Below are positions 35,218 through 44,450 of a DNA stretch of 64,000 bases, piece by piece. The translations under genes and the position numbers were made by a program. Source of the DNA: Ferirhizobium litorale. Lineage in GTDB: Bacteria > Pseudomonadota > Alphaproteobacteria > Rhizobiales > Rhizobiaceae. A model generated the notes under the pieces. It ran no database searches, had not been told where the DNA came from, and saw only the letters and a program-made list of their open reading frames with translations. The stretch lies in assembly GCA_030028905.1 (NCBI GenBank), contig JALDYZ010000007.1:62001-126000 (forward strand), given 5' to 3'. The stretch's first letter is position 1. Each line of letters begins with the position of its first letter.

Positions 35218-35688
35218 ATGGAGCACGTGACGAGCCAGGTTTCGGAAGTCGCCTATGTCATCCAGACCGCACTGACCCCGGTATTTCTGCTCGCCGGCAC
35301 GGCCGGCTTCCTCAACGTATTCTCGACCAGACTGGGACGGGTGTCCGACCGGTTGAACGAGATCACCGACCTCGTGAGGACTTCGGAAGGCTTTAGCGAG
35401 CGGCGCATGGCTCAGCTTTCGTATCTGCGCCGTCGCACCCTGGCGCTGGAAGCCTCCGTTGTGCTGGCCACCGCATCGGGCCTGTGCACCTGCCTAGCGA
35501 CACTCGGCCTGCTCGGCGGCGCCATTCGCTCGGAGATCCGCGAGTACACGCTGTTCTGGTTCTTCGGCGGGGCCGTCATCACCCTGTTCGGCGCCTTCCT
35601 GACCTTCCTATTCGAGATGATGACCGCCGCACGCAGCCTGCTGCGGCAGATCGCGGAGGACCAGGAGATCGTCAAGAAGCAGATGTGA
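35218..35688 (+). CDS. DUF2721 family membrane protein
   Basis: A 156-residue protein from ATG 35218 (MEHVTSQVSEVAYVIQTALT), preceded by AAGGGGAG. Segments VIQTALTPVFLLAGTAGFLNVFS (residues 14-36), LALEASVVLATASGLCTCLATLGLL and LFWFFGGAVITLFGAFLTFLF are membrane spans; RLGRVSDRLNEIT between the first and second is the family hallmark. DUF2721 proteins are uncharacterised inner-membrane proteins. An upstream ATG at 35191 is less well placed. Confidence 0.82.
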   Translation: MEHVTSQVSEVAYVIQTALTPVFLLAGTAGFLNVFSTRLGRVSDRLNEITDLVRTSEGFSERRMAQLSYLRRRTLALEASVVLATASGLCTCLATLGLLGGAIRSEIREYTLFWFFGGAVITLFGAFLTFLFEMMTAARSLLRQIAEDQEIVKKQM

Positions 35689-35701
35689 CGGCAAGAATGA
35701 T

Positions 35702-35732
35702 GCGCGGCGCACTCCATCGGAATGCGCCGCGC
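35702..35732. terminator. GC-rich hairpin between convergent genes
   Basis: GCGCGGCGCA pairs with TGCGCCGCGC, with a short inner stem and 3-base loop (one mismatch). It lies between the ends of the DUF2721 and binding-protein genes. Only a short T tract follows, so it is a likely but not certain terminator for both. Confidence 0.55.
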
Positions 35733-35766
35733 CCATTTAAAGCAATCGATCACTCCCGAGAGAGCA

Positions 35767-36873
35767 TTATTCCACCGGCACGATCTTGCCGGCTTGCCAC
35801 TTGTAGAGCGAGAAGCTTGGCGAGGTGAGGTCGCCATTCTCGCCGTAGGTCAACGCGCCGATCGCCGTAACAACCGGTTCGCCCGACTTCAACGCAGCCG
35901 CGACCGCTTCGGCATCCTCGGCATTGCCGGCCTTTTCGATGCCGGCCTTCAGTACCTCGACGGCAGCATAGGCGTTCAACGTGAACGCTTCCGCCGGAAT
36001 ATTGCGTTCCTTGAGAACGGCGACGGCCGCCTGCGAGTCGGCATTCTTCAAGGCGTCGGCGGCATTGGTGAAGACGGTGCCTTCGGCGGCGTCCGCACCG
36101 ATTGCCCAGAACTCGGTGTTGGAGAGGCCTTCGCCGCCGACGAGCAGCGCGCCGACCGACTGGTCTCTCAGCTGGCGGGCAAGAAGTCCGCCTTCGGCAT
36201 GGTATCCGCCGAAATAGATGACATCGGCCTTTTCCGCCTTGAGGCGGGTGACCAGGGCGCTGAAATCCTTTTCGCCCGGGGTCAGCGATTCATACATGAC
36301 TTCGTTAATGCCGCCTGCGTTCAACGCAGCCTTGAAGGCATCGGCGAGGCCCTTGCCATAGGTTCCCTTGTCGTGCAGGACGGCAACGCGTTTGTCCTTG
36401 AAGTTTCCGAGCACATAGGCCGCCGCGACCTCCGCCTGCTGGTCGTCGCGACCGCAGGTACGCAGCACGTTGGTCAGTCCGCGCGCCGTCAGATCCGGCG
36501 ATGTTGCCGTCGGCGTCACCATCACAATGCCATTCTCGGCGAAAACATCCGACACCGGCATCGCCACGCCGGAGGTCACCGGCCCGACGACGAAACGCAC
36601 GCCTTCGCCGACCAGCTGGTTGGCGGCGGATACACCCTGTTTCGGCTCGCCTGCATCGTCGGTGACCTTCAGCACGATCTGCTCGCCAAGAATGCCGCCC
36701 TTCTTGTTGATCTCGGCGACGGCGGCCTCGGCCCCGTTCTTCACCTGGTCGCCGAAGGCGGCAACCGGTCCGGTGAGCGGCGCCATCAGGCCGATGACGA
36801 TCTCGGCATGGGCGAGCGGCGCGAAGGCAAGGGACGCGGCAAGCGTCACGCCGGTGAGTGTCTTCAAGTTCAT
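35767..36873 (-). CDS. branched-chain amino acid-type ABC substrate-binding protein (LivK-like)
   Basis: A 368-residue periplasmic protein with a signal peptide (residues 1-23, ending PLAHA). The mature protein begins [20 protein letters not shown], followed by [20 protein letters not shown] and [21 protein letters not shown], the classic type 1 Leu/Ile/Val-binding fold. ATG 36871-36873 has GAGGAGA upstream. No permease or ATPase genes are next to it, so it is an orphan receptor serving an importer encoded elsewhere, or a sensor. The ligand is unknown. Confidence 0.92.
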   Translation of the reverse strand: MNLKTLTGVTLAASLAFAPLAHAEIVIGLMAPLTGPVAAFGDQVKNGAEAAVAEINKKGGILGEQIVLKVTDDAGEPKQGVSAANQLVGEGVRFVVGPVTSGVAMPVSDVFAENGIVMVTPTATSPDLTARGLTNVLRTCGRDDQQAEVAAAYVLGNFKDKRVAVLHDKGTYGKGLADAFKAALNAGGINEVMYESLTPGEKDFSALVTRLKAEKADVIYFGGYHAEGGLLARQLRDQSVGALLVGGEGLSNTEFWAIGADAAEGTVFTNAADALKNADSQAAVAVLKERNIPAEAFTLNAYAAVEVLKAGIEKAGNAEDAEAVAAALKSGEPVVTAIGALTYGENGDLTSPSFSLYKWQAGKIVPVE

Positions 36874-37261
36874 TGTCTTCTCCTCGGATTGATCCGGTCG
36901 GCAGCCGAGCAAACCGGAAACGCCAATCCACCACCAACGACAGCCAGACGAGGGTCGGGCACGGGAAGCAGATCGTCGCGAATAATGGGCGCCCGCGCCA
37001 TTTTCGGTCGGAAACCACATCACTAGGGCAGCTTCTCTACGGAGATCGGCGATTTTTCGCAAGATAATATCATCGCATGCGGCCTTTTTTGCCAGCGGGA
37101 CAAAGTGTCGGCAGATGCGGGCCTCGTCCCTCGGCGAGCCATATCTGCGGATAGCTCGGCGGCGTGTCTAGTCTCGCGAATGTGCGTGGAAATTCCGATG
37201 GCACTTGGTATGTAGGTTTGACCGAACCGCCCGTTTCCCTGCAATTGTGACTGGAATCTGC
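36874..37261. other. intergenic region between divergent binding-protein and amidase genes
   Basis: About 390 bases. It should hold promoters for both neighbours. Short overlapping frames on both strands lack ribosome binding sites and recognisable sequence; I see no convincing feature. Confidence 0.4.
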
Positions 37262-38569
37262 ATGGCTCCTGCGACAAGACCCACCCGAGACCGGCTCGAG
37301 CAAACGCTTGCGCAGCTGGATGCTCGCGCGGGCCGGGAACGCGCCTTCGTGAAACTTTATCCGGCATCGGCGCGCGCAGAGGCGGATAGCTCGGATCGGC
37401 GAATGCGCGAGGGCCGAAGCCTCGGACCGCTCGACGGAAAGATCGTCTCGATCAAGGATCTGTTCGATATCGCGGGAGAGCAGACACTGGCCGGCTCGAT
37501 CATTCGCCGCGCCGCTCCGGTAGCGCCTGCCGATGCAGCGATCGTCCGTCGCCTGCGCGCGGCCGGTGCGGTCATCATCGGCAAGACCCACATGACCGAA
37601 TTCGCCTTCACCGCCGTCGGACTCAATCCGCACCATCCGGTCCCCGGAAACGCCATCGATCCGGCGCTCGTTCCGGGCGGCTCATCGTCAGGCGCCGGCG
37701 TCTCCGTCGCCGAAGGGACCTGCGACATCGCCATCGGCTCGGATACCGGCGGCTCGGTCCGCATCCCCGCGGCCCTCAACGGCGTTTGCGGTTTCAAGCC
37801 GACAGCAGCACGCATCCCGCTTGCCGGCGCATTTCCGCTCTCGCCCAGTCTCGATTCCATCGGTCCGCTAGCCCATACAGTTGCCGAATGCGCCATCGCG
37901 GATGCCGTCATGGCGGGAGATCTTCCGCAGCCGGTTGTGCAATTGCAGCTCTCTGGCCTCAGGGTCGCCGTTCCATCCGGACGCCTGATGGAGCAACTCG
38001 ATCCGACGATCGAGTCGGCGTTCGCCGGCACGTGCCGACGCCTGGAAAAGGCCGGCGTTCAGATCAGCGACATCCACATCGATGATCTGCTCGAGACTCT
38101 GGCCGAAGCGACCAGAATCGGCTCCATTGCCGGCATCGAGGCGAGCCGGATCCATGCCGACTGGCTTGCGGACGCGTCGGCGCCGGTGGATGGCCGCGTC
38201 GCCTCAAGCCTGCGCCGCCGCCTGCTGGTGCCCCAGGCCGCTGCGGATGCCCTGCTGGCGACAAGGCGGGAACTGGTGCGTGCGATGGACGAGCGTCTTT
38301 CGGCCGTAGACATCGTCCTGTTGCCGACCACGCCGATCGGCGCCGTACCGATCGCCACGGTGTCGGCGGACGAAACCACCTATCAACATGTGGAGGGCCT
38401 GCTTTTGCGCAACACCCAGGTTGCCAATCAATTCGACCTGACCGCGATCACCCTGCCGATGCCTGCGCTCGCCCGCCCAGCCGGAGCAATGTTGATGGGG
38501 CGCAACCAGACCGATGGGTTCCTCCTCCGTGCCGCCAGCGCGGTGGAGGCGCTTCTTCGCGCCAGCTAG
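37262..38569 (+). CDS. amidase signature-family hydrolase
   Basis: A 435-residue enzyme. The Ser-cisSer-Lys triad region is complete: the catalytic lysine in VSIKDLFDIAG (near residue 63), the Gly/Ser-rich VPGGSSSGAGVSVAEG (near 140) and the nucleophile loop GSDTGGSVRIPAALNG (near 160). Members hydrolyse amides such as indoleacetamide or aryl amides, or belong to the GatA group; the absence of gatB/gatC neighbours and the length of 435 argue against GatA. ATG 37262 is chosen (a TTG at 37205 is in frame) though no strong binding site is seen. The substrate is unknown. Confidence 0.85.
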   Translation: MAPATRPTRDRLEQTLAQLDARAGRERAFVKLYPASARAEADSSDRRMREGRSLGPLDGKIVSIKDLFDIAGEQTLAGSIIRRAAPVAPADAAIVRRLRAAGAVIIGKTHMTEFAFTAVGLNPHHPVPGNAIDPALVPGGSSSGAGVSVAEGTCDIAIGSDTGGSVRIPAALNGVCGFKPTAARIPLAGAFPLSPSLDSIGPLAHTVAECAIADAVMAGDLPQPVVQLQLSGLRVAVPSGRLMEQLDPTIESAFAGTCRRLEKAGVQISDIHIDDLLETLAEATRIGSIAGIEASRIHADWLADASAPVDGRVASSLRRRLLVPQAAADALLATRRELVRAMDERLSAVDIVLLPTTPIGAVPIATVSADETTYQHVEGLLLRNTQVANQFDLTAITLPMPALARPAGAMLMGRNQTDGFLLRAASAVEALLRAS

Positions 38570-38878
38570 CCCAGCGTCGCCGCTGTCAACGGCCAGCCGC
38601 TCCCCAAGCCGCTGCAACCTTTGCGTAGCGGCAGGCTCCACACCCTCGACGGTATTCGAAGCCAGCGAACAAGTCGTGACTAGCCTAACATTTCAGTGAA
38701 TGCTAATGTTTTTCGGTCATAGCTGCGCGCATTTGCGGAGAAGGCGCTACAAATCTCTTTCGAGAGATCGGGGAAGGCGGAAAATCAGCGGTTGTCCCGG
38801 CCTCAATCCCGGAGGCTGCTGGCAACTCCGGAAAATGCTCTAGACCGACCTGGTGCAGCAACGGTGGAGGACACGCCA
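38570..38878. other. intergenic region before the DUF937 gene
   Basis: About 310 bases. A weak AT-rich inverted repeat (AACATT ... AATGTT followed by T-run) near 38687-38715 might end transcription of the amidase gene. Otherwise I see nothing. Confidence 0.35.
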
Positions 38879-40087
38879 ATGGCGAGCAATCTCGTTTCAT
38901 TCGTCATGCAGATTCTGACTCCAGACATGATCGGGCGTATCTCGACGGCGCTCGGCCTCGATAGCAGCAAGGTGCAGCAGGCCATCGGGGCGGCCGTCCC
39001 GGGGCTCCTGGCAGGACTTGCCGGTCTTGCCTCCCAACCCGGCGGAGCGCAGAAGGTCGCAGAGGCGGCACAACAGCAGAGCGGCATCCTTGAAAATCTC
39101 TCCAACATGCTGAGCGGAGGCGGTCAAAGCCCGCTGGCGGACAACGGGTCACAACTGCTCTCGTCGCTGCTGGGCGGCAATAGCGGTGCGCTCGCCAATG
39201 CGGTCGGACGGTTTGCCGGGCTCGGGCAGGGCACCAGCAATTCCCTTCTCGGCATGCTGACCCCGCTGGTGCTCGGCGGCATCGCCAAGCAGGTTGGCGG
39301 CAATCCGGATCCAAAGGGGGTCGCCTCTCTGCTGGAGAGCCAGAAAGGCAGTATCGCCGCGGCATTGCCGGCAGGTTTCGGTGATTTGCTCAGTGGTACC
39401 GGCTTGCTGGATTCCGTCACAGGCGCGGCACAGGCCACCACAGCGGCGGCAGGCCAGGCGGCACGCACCGCGGCATCGACGGCAACCGCCGCCACCCAGC
39501 GGGCAGTGACACCCCCGGCACCTGCGTCACGCAACTGGCTTTACTGGATCATTGCCGCCTTGGCGCTGGCTGTCATCCTCTACTCGCTCTACGGCCGCCA
39601 GCCCGCCGAGACCCCGGAGCCGACGCAGGAAACCCAGACGACACCGACAACACCCGCAGAACCCGAAACCGCCCCGGCGGCACCTGAAACGGCAACGACC
39701 CCTGCGGCGCCCGAAACACCCGCTGCACCGGAAACGGCTGCAACGCCCGCCATGCCCAGCCTGATGGTCGGCGACATCGATGTCGGCAAGCAGGTGACCG
39801 ACGGCCTGAACAGTCTGCAACAGGCGATGACGGGCATCACCGACGCAGCCTCCGCACAGACGGCGCTGCCGAAGCTGCAGGAAGTACAGGGGCAACTGGA
39901 TGGTCTCGACACCGCAGTAGGCCAGCTTTCGGAAGAACAGCGAAAGACGCTTGCGGCTTTGGTCAGCCCGATGATGCCGACGCTCAACGGCCTGTTCGAC
40001 AAGGTGCTGGCCATCCCGGGCGTCTCCGACATCGCAAAGCCGACCATCGATGCGATCAGGGCGAAGCTTGCGACCTTGTCAGCCTGA
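38879..40087 (+). CDS. DUF937 family membrane protein with Pro/Thr/Glu-rich linker
   Basis: A 402-residue protein from ATG 38879 (MASNLVSFVMQILTPDMIGR), GGAGG upstream. Residues about 1-180 are a DUF937 domain: small-residue helices, VQQAIGAAVPGLLAGLAGLA, LLSSLLGGNSGALANAVGRF, MLTPLVLGGIAKQVG. One transmembrane helix (WLYWIIAALALAVILYSLYG, near 218-240) precedes a low-complexity linker with repeated PAAPETA/TPAAPETP units and a C-terminal helical domain (VGDIDVGKQVTDGLNSLQQA to the end), as in DUF937-anchored proteins of rhizobia. The role is not established. The gene following after 82 bases may be cotranscribed. Confidence 0.8.
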   Translation: MASNLVSFVMQILTPDMIGRISTALGLDSSKVQQAIGAAVPGLLAGLAGLASQPGGAQKVAEAAQQQSGILENLSNMLSGGGQSPLADNGSQLLSSLLGGNSGALANAVGRFAGLGQGTSNSLLGMLTPLVLGGIAKQVGGNPDPKGVASLLESQKGSIAAALPAGFGDLLSGTGLLDSVTGAAQATTAAAGQAARTAASTATAATQRAVTPPAPASRNWLYWIIAALALAVILYSLYGRQPAETPEPTQETQTTPTTPAEPETAPAAPETATTPAAPETPAAPETAATPAMPSLMVGDIDVGKQVTDGLNSLQQAMTGITDAASAQTALPKLQEVQGQLDGLDTAVGQLSEEQRKTLAALVSPMMPTLNGLFDKVLAIPGVSDIAKPTIDAIRAKLATLSA

Positions 40088-40169
40088 AGTCGCGGCGGGC
40101 GGAAGGCCGGGTCGAAAAAAGAACGGACCGCAAGCCCGCGAAAGACCGGGCAGGCAGAGGAGTTGTGCC

Positions 40170-40667
40170 ATGGCAGACAAATCGACCTTCACGCCGGAGG
40201 AATGGAAACTCATTCTGGAAAGCGTGATGATGGCGGGCATTGCGGTCACCGCCGCCGAGCCGAGTGGCCTCTGGGGCATGCTGAAGGAGAGCTTTGCCAG
40301 CAGCAGCACGCTCGTCAAGGTCAAGGCGGACACCAACGCCAATCCGCTCATCAAGGCAATCGTCGACGACTTCTCGACATCCGAGGGACGGACGACGGCG
40401 CGCGACGGACTGAAGGCCAAACTCTCGGGCGCCAAGCCGATCGACATGAAGACCAAGGGGATCGAGACGATCCGCGAGGCGAGCGCGATTGTCGAAGCCA
40501 AGGCGCCGCACGATGCGGCGGCCTTCAAGAGTTGGCTGTACCAGATCAGCGAGAGCGTCGCCGAGGCCGCGAAGGAAGGCGGCTTTCTCGGGATCGGCGG
40601 CGTGCCGGTGAGCGAGGCGGAAAAGGCGACGCTGGCGGAAATATCGACCGCGCTGAAGATCGCCTGA
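40170..40667 (+). CDS. small soluble protein, unknown, paired with DUF937 gene
   Basis: A 165-residue protein (MADKSTFTPEEWKLILESVM) with AGAGGAG upstream of ATG 40170. It is rich in Ala, Lys and Glu, predicted mainly helical, with no signal peptide or membrane span except a mildly hydrophobic AGIAVTAAEPSG stretch. No family is recognised with confidence. Same direction and short gap suggest cotranscription with the DUF937 protein. Confidence 0.7.
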   Translation: MADKSTFTPEEWKLILESVMMAGIAVTAAEPSGLWGMLKESFASSSTLVKVKADTNANPLIKAIVDDFSTSEGRTTARDGLKAKLSGAKPIDMKTKGIETIREASAIVEAKAPHDAAAFKSWLYQISESVAEAAKEGGFLGIGGVPVSEAEKATLAEISTALKIA

Positions 40668-40709
40668 CCGCACGTTCCCGGCCGCGTCGCGCCTGGCGGG
40701 TGCTCGCCG

Positions 40710-41918
40710 TCAGCGGTTGAGCCATTGTTCGATGCCATCGGCCGCCGCACGGCCCATGGCGAGGCATGCCGAGAGCAGATAGCCGCCGGTCGGCGCCTCC
40801 CAGTCCAGCATCTCGCCGGCGACGAACACGCCGGGCAATGCCTTGAGCATGTAATGATCATCGACGGCGTCCCAGCAGATGCCGCCCGCTGACGATATGG
40901 CCTCCTCAATTGGCCGCGGCCGGAGGACCGGCAGATCGAGCGACTTGATGGCACCGGCCAGCCGTTGGGGGTCCTTCTGGTCATCGACGGACATGAGTTC
41001 GCGCAGAAGCGCGGCCTTCACGCCATCGATCCCGGCACCCTTGCGCAAACGATTGGAAAAGCTCGCCTTTGCATCCTGTCGCGCCAGATCCCGCGCAAGC
41101 TTTTCCACCGGCCTGCCGGGGGCAAGGTTGAGCACGAGCCGCGCATTTTCTCCGGCGTCCAGGCGATCGCGCAAGTCGGAGGAATGCGCATAGACGAGGC
41201 TACCTTCGATCCCGGAGCGGGTGATCACGAACTCCCCCTGGAACGTGCCGGCCCCGGAACTCGCCGCGACCGACTTTACCGGCTGGCCGGCGAACCGCTG
41301 GCCGAAGGCCTCGCTCCAGGCCACGTCGAAGCCGCAATTCGCTGGCCGGAAATCGGCAACCGCAACCCCCCTGCCCCGGAGTTCCGAGACCCAGCTTCCA
41401 TCGGATCCGAGCCGCGGCCAACTGGCGCCGCCAAGCGCCAGCAATACCGCTTCGGCACGCACGGTCCCTTCACCCTCCGGCGTCCGCAACAGCAAACCTC
41501 CGTCGGCAAATCCGATCCAGCGATGCCGGGTAAGGATCGACACCCCACGGGCTTCGAGCCTGGCGCGCCAGGCGCGCAGCAGCGGCGAGGCCTTCATCGC
41601 CTGCGGGAACACCCGCCCCGACGAACCGACGAAGGTTGCCGTTCCGAGCCCCGCTGCCCACGCCCGCACATCGGTCGGCGTAAAGGCTTCCAGTGCCGGG
41701 CGCAACCGCACATTGGACGACCCGAATCGCGCACGGAACCGCGAAAAATCCTCGGAATGGGTGATGTTGAGGCCGGACTTGCCGGCGAGGAGGAACTTGC
41801 GCCCGATCGTTGGCATGCTGTCGTAGACAGATACCGCGTGACCGGCCGTAGAGAGAACCTCAGCGGCCGCCAAGCCGGATGGACCGCCCCCGACGATCGC
41901 GATTGTCCTTGCAGCCAT
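40710..41918 (-). CDS. HI0933/TIGR03862-like FAD-dependent oxidoreductase
   Basis: A 402-residue flavoprotein with FAD motif IVGGGPSGLAAAEVL at residues 8-22, then the family hallmark GRKFLLAGKSGLNITHSEDF near 40, GSSGRVFPQAMKASPLLRAW near 100, AVLLALGGASWPRLGSDG near 160, and the C-terminal GVFVAGEMLDWEAPTGGYLL. The BaiN/HI0933 group reduces unsaturated steroid or unknown substrates; the function in rhizobia is unknown. It is a stand-alone gene. Confidence 0.88.
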   Translation of the reverse strand: MAARTIAIVGGGPSGLAAAEVLSTAGHAVSVYDSMPTIGRKFLLAGKSGLNITHSEDFSRFRARFGSSNVRLRPALEAFTPTDVRAWAAGLGTATFVGSSGRVFPQAMKASPLLRAWRARLEARGVSILTRHRWIGFADGGLLLRTPEGEGTVRAEAVLLALGGASWPRLGSDGSWVSELRGRGVAVADFRPANCGFDVAWSEAFGQRFAGQPVKSVAASSGAGTFQGEFVITRSGIEGSLVYAHSSDLRDRLDAGENARLVLNLAPGRPVEKLARDLARQDAKASFSNRLRKGAGIDGVKAALLRELMSVDDQKDPQRLAGAIKSLDLPVLRPRPIEEAISSAGGICWDAVDDHYMLKALPGVFVAGEMLDWEAPTGGYLLSACLAMGRAAADGIEQWLNR

Positions 41919-42232
41919 GCGCCTGCCCGATTTCCGATTCCATTCCGCTCACTCTTGGGGCCTGTCGCCGCTGGCTGCAAGGGGCATCGTGCGCGTCCGC
42001 CGACATTCGTCTGTTCGTGGTTTCCTTTGCCATCGCTGACGCTGGCGGCTGTATTGCCACAATCATTAACAATCGCTAGTTTAGTTAATTTGCAGTAAAC
42101 GGGATCGCATTTCTACCAGTAAGGATGAAACCGGCTAGTCGAAAAGCCGAATGGCTTCTCCCGCGACGCGGCCCTATCGAACAACCTTTGGATGCTCCGC
42201 TACAATCGAAAATTGCCGACAGGAGAGGTCCT
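41919..42232. other. intergenic region upstream of the TIGR02594-like gene
   Basis: About 310 bases, AT-richer toward 42060-42110. It should contain divergent promoters. No hairpin or coding frame with a binding site was found. Confidence 0.4.
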
Positions 42233-42799
42233 ATGTTCAACGACTTTAGATCCGGCTGGCTGGCATCTGTGCTTTTTGCAGCCGCCGTTGTGATATCCCA
42301 TCCATTTGAACCCGCAGCCAGCATGCTGAATGAAGCCAGGAAGTTTTCAGGCCTGCACGAGATCAGGAACAACCGAGCGCTACGCGCCATGCTCGGCATC
42401 AACCCCGCTCGCACCCCGTGGTGCGGCTACTTCATGGGTCTCGTCGCCCGCAAGGCCGGTCGCCAACCACCGCGCAACTACACGTTCGCACGCGCCTGGA
42501 CGACGTTCGGCACCTCGGTATCCATCGACCGCGCCCAACCGGGTGATGTGGTCGTCATCCGCACGTCCCGCAACTATCACGTCGGCGTGCTGTCGGATCT
42601 CTCCAAGCAATGGGTGCAACTCGTCGGCGGCAACCAGTCCGGCAGGGTGCAGCAATCGCAGTTCAGCCGGCGCTCGATCGTGGCAGTCCGCAGGTCCGGT
42701 GGCCTGACCGCGGCACTCACCGCTGCCGCGACCAGCAAGAAGGCCTGTTCCGGCACGGCGCGGCTTCGTCCGTCCGACAGCTACTGTCTCGAACGGTAA
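42233..42799 (+). CDS. secreted TIGR02594-like (NlpC/CHAP-type) protein
   Basis: A 188-residue protein from ATG 42233, AGGAGAGG upstream. An N-terminal hydrophobic stretch (residues 9-22, LASVLFAAAVVIS) looks like a signal peptide or anchor. The core has TPWCGYFMGLVARKAG (candidate catalytic Cys at residue 63) and QPGDVVVIRTSRNYHVGVLS (His), then VQLVGGNQSGRVQQS: the arrangement of the TIGR02594 family related to NlpC/P60 and CHAP cysteine hydrolases that act on peptidoglycan. The tail after about residue 160 is Ala/Lys/Arg rich. It overlaps nothing and is followed by the convergent amidohydrolase gene. Confidence 0.78.
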   Translation: MFNDFRSGWLASVLFAAAVVISHPFEPAASMLNEARKFSGLHEIRNNRALRAMLGINPARTPWCGYFMGLVARKAGRQPPRNYTFARAWTTFGTSVSIDRAQPGDVVVIRTSRNYHVGVLSDLSKQWVQLVGGNQSGRVQQSQFSRRSIVAVRRSGGLTAALTAAATSKKACSGTARLRPSDSYCLER

Positions 42800-42807
42800 G
42801 CCAAGGT

Positions 42808-44442
42808 CTACCCGGCAAAACCCTCGGCGCGATGCACTTCCCGTCCGCCGAGGAGCGTCAGCAGAACTTCTGTATCGCCGATATCGTAGGGGTCGCAGGT
42901 CAGAATATCCCTGTCGAGGATGATGATGTCGGCGTACTTGCCAACAGACAGCGAGCCGGTGCTCGCCTCGCGCCACGCCGTACGCGCGGCATTGACCGTG
43001 TAGCCCTTGATGCATTCTTCCCGGGTCAGCCGTTGCTCCGGGAGAAAGACCGGATGATCTCCCTCCTTCCTCGGCGGCTGGCGGGTGAGCGCCGTTTCCA
43101 TGATCTGGAAGGGATTGAGGGTCGACACACCCCAATCGGACGATAGCGTCCAGTCGGCGCCGGCATCGATCAGAGAGCGGAAAGCATACATCCACTTTCC
43201 CCGCGCTTCGCCGACCATCGGCAATGCCACGTCGGTGACCGATGGTTCGTGGCGCGCCCAGAGCGCCTGGACATTGGCGACGGCCCCGAGTTCGCGGAAG
43301 CGAGGAATGTCGGAGGGATCGATGCACTGGATATGGGCAAGCTGGTGCAGGCTCGGCCACAGGCCGTTCCTGTCCCTGGCAGCCTCCAGGCCGTCGAGTG
43401 CGGCCCGCACGGCGCCGTCGCCGATTACATGCACATGGATCTGGTAGCGCGCCGCGTCGAAGGCGGTGAACAACTCCTTCACCTGCGCATGGCCGAACAT
43501 CAGCGGCGCATTGCCACCGATCGCGTCGGAATAGTCGTCGAGCATTACTGCCGTGCGGTTTTCGATCACGCCATCGAGAAAGAACTTCGCCGAGTGGATG
43601 CGGAACATCTCATGCGCGTTGTTGCACCGGAGTTCATCGACCCGCGCCAGCGCCGATGCCGTTTCCTCGTGCGGAAAGACCTTGGCGGTGGCGCAGATCC
43701 GCACAGTCAACTCACCGCGCTCAGCCAATCCCTTATAGACGCGCGCGTGGCGTTCTTCGACCAGCGCATCGAGCACGCCGGTGATGCCGTTTCTGTTGCA
43801 CAGCGCCTGGCCGTAGCGCACGCCGTCGGCATAGTCGGCGTCGCTGACCTCCGGCATGCGGTCCTCCACCCATTTGACCGCATCCTCGTGCAGCATCCCG
43901 GTCGGCACGCCGTCGGCATCGAGGACGAAATGCCCGTTGTGCGGATCGGCCGTGCCCCTGACGAGACCGACGGCTTCGCAGGCCCTTGTGTTGATGCAGG
44001 CGTTATGCCCGTCCGAGGCAAGGATGAAGCAGGGACGGTCGGGAACCACGGCGTCCAGCACATGGCGATCGAGATTGTGCTCCGTAAATATGCCGGTGTA
44101 CCAGCCGACGCCATTGACCCAGCTGCCGCCGTTGCCCGCGGCAAAATCGCGAAGGATCTGCTGGAGGTCTTCGGGCGTGCGGGCGTCATCGAGCGCCGCC
44201 GTCATGCCGTAGTGATAGCCGCTGTCCTGGAGGTGGATATGGGTGTCCTGGAAGCCGGGCAGCACGAGACGGCCGCCGGCATCGACGATCCTTGTCGTCG
44301 CTTCGCCAAATGCCGCGATCTCCGCGGTGGAGCCCAGCGCGGCGACCCGGCCGCCGACCACGGCAAGCGCCTCGGCCCTAGGCGTCAGCGGATCCATGGT
44401 GACGATATTGGCATTCACGACGATGAGTTCGGGTCGGAGCAT
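42808..44442 (-). CDS. amidohydrolase (YtcJ-like metal-dependent hydrolase)
   Basis: A 544-residue enzyme from ATG 44440-44442 (MLRPELIVVNANIVTMD). The N-terminal beta-sandwich is followed by LVLPGFQDTHIHLQDSGYHY (HxH metal motif), later HIQCIDPSDIPRFRELGAVA, WTLSSDWGVSTLNPFQIM (Asp ligand) and the C-terminal GSLSVGKYADIIILDRDI. This is the YtcJ/exoenzyme-regulatory AepA-like amidohydrolase subgroup, cytoplasmic here. It follows the PotC-type permease gene after 8 bases and is the last gene of a four-gene operon, suggesting it hydrolyses an amide or cyclic compound that this importer brings in. Confidence 0.87.
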   Translation of the reverse strand: MLRPELIVVNANIVTMDPLTPRAEALAVVGGRVAALGSTAEIAAFGEATTRIVDAGGRLVLPGFQDTHIHLQDSGYHYGMTAALDDARTPEDLQQILRDFAAGNGGSWVNGVGWYTGIFTEHNLDRHVLDAVVPDRPCFILASDGHNACINTRACEAVGLVRGTADPHNGHFVLDADGVPTGMLHEDAVKWVEDRMPEVSDADYADGVRYGQALCNRNGITGVLDALVEERHARVYKGLAERGELTVRICATAKVFPHEETASALARVDELRCNNAHEMFRIHSAKFFLDGVIENRTAVMLDDYSDAIGGNAPLMFGHAQVKELFTAFDAARYQIHVHVIGDGAVRAALDGLEAARDRNGLWPSLHQLAHIQCIDPSDIPRFRELGAVANVQALWARHEPSVTDVALPMVGEARGKWMYAFRSLIDAGADWTLSSDWGVSTLNPFQIMETALTRQPPRKEGDHPVFLPEQRLTREECIKGYTVNAARTAWREASTGSLSVGKYADIIILDRDILTCDPYDIGDTEVLLTLLGGREVHRAEGFAG

Positions 44443-44450
44443 GGTCGCCT

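Noticed and set aside
39600-39750. Repetitive stretch suspected as a DNA repeat or CRISPR-like array
   Set aside because: It encodes a Pro/Ala/Glu/Thr linker with irregular unit length inside a continuous reading frame; no constant spacers.
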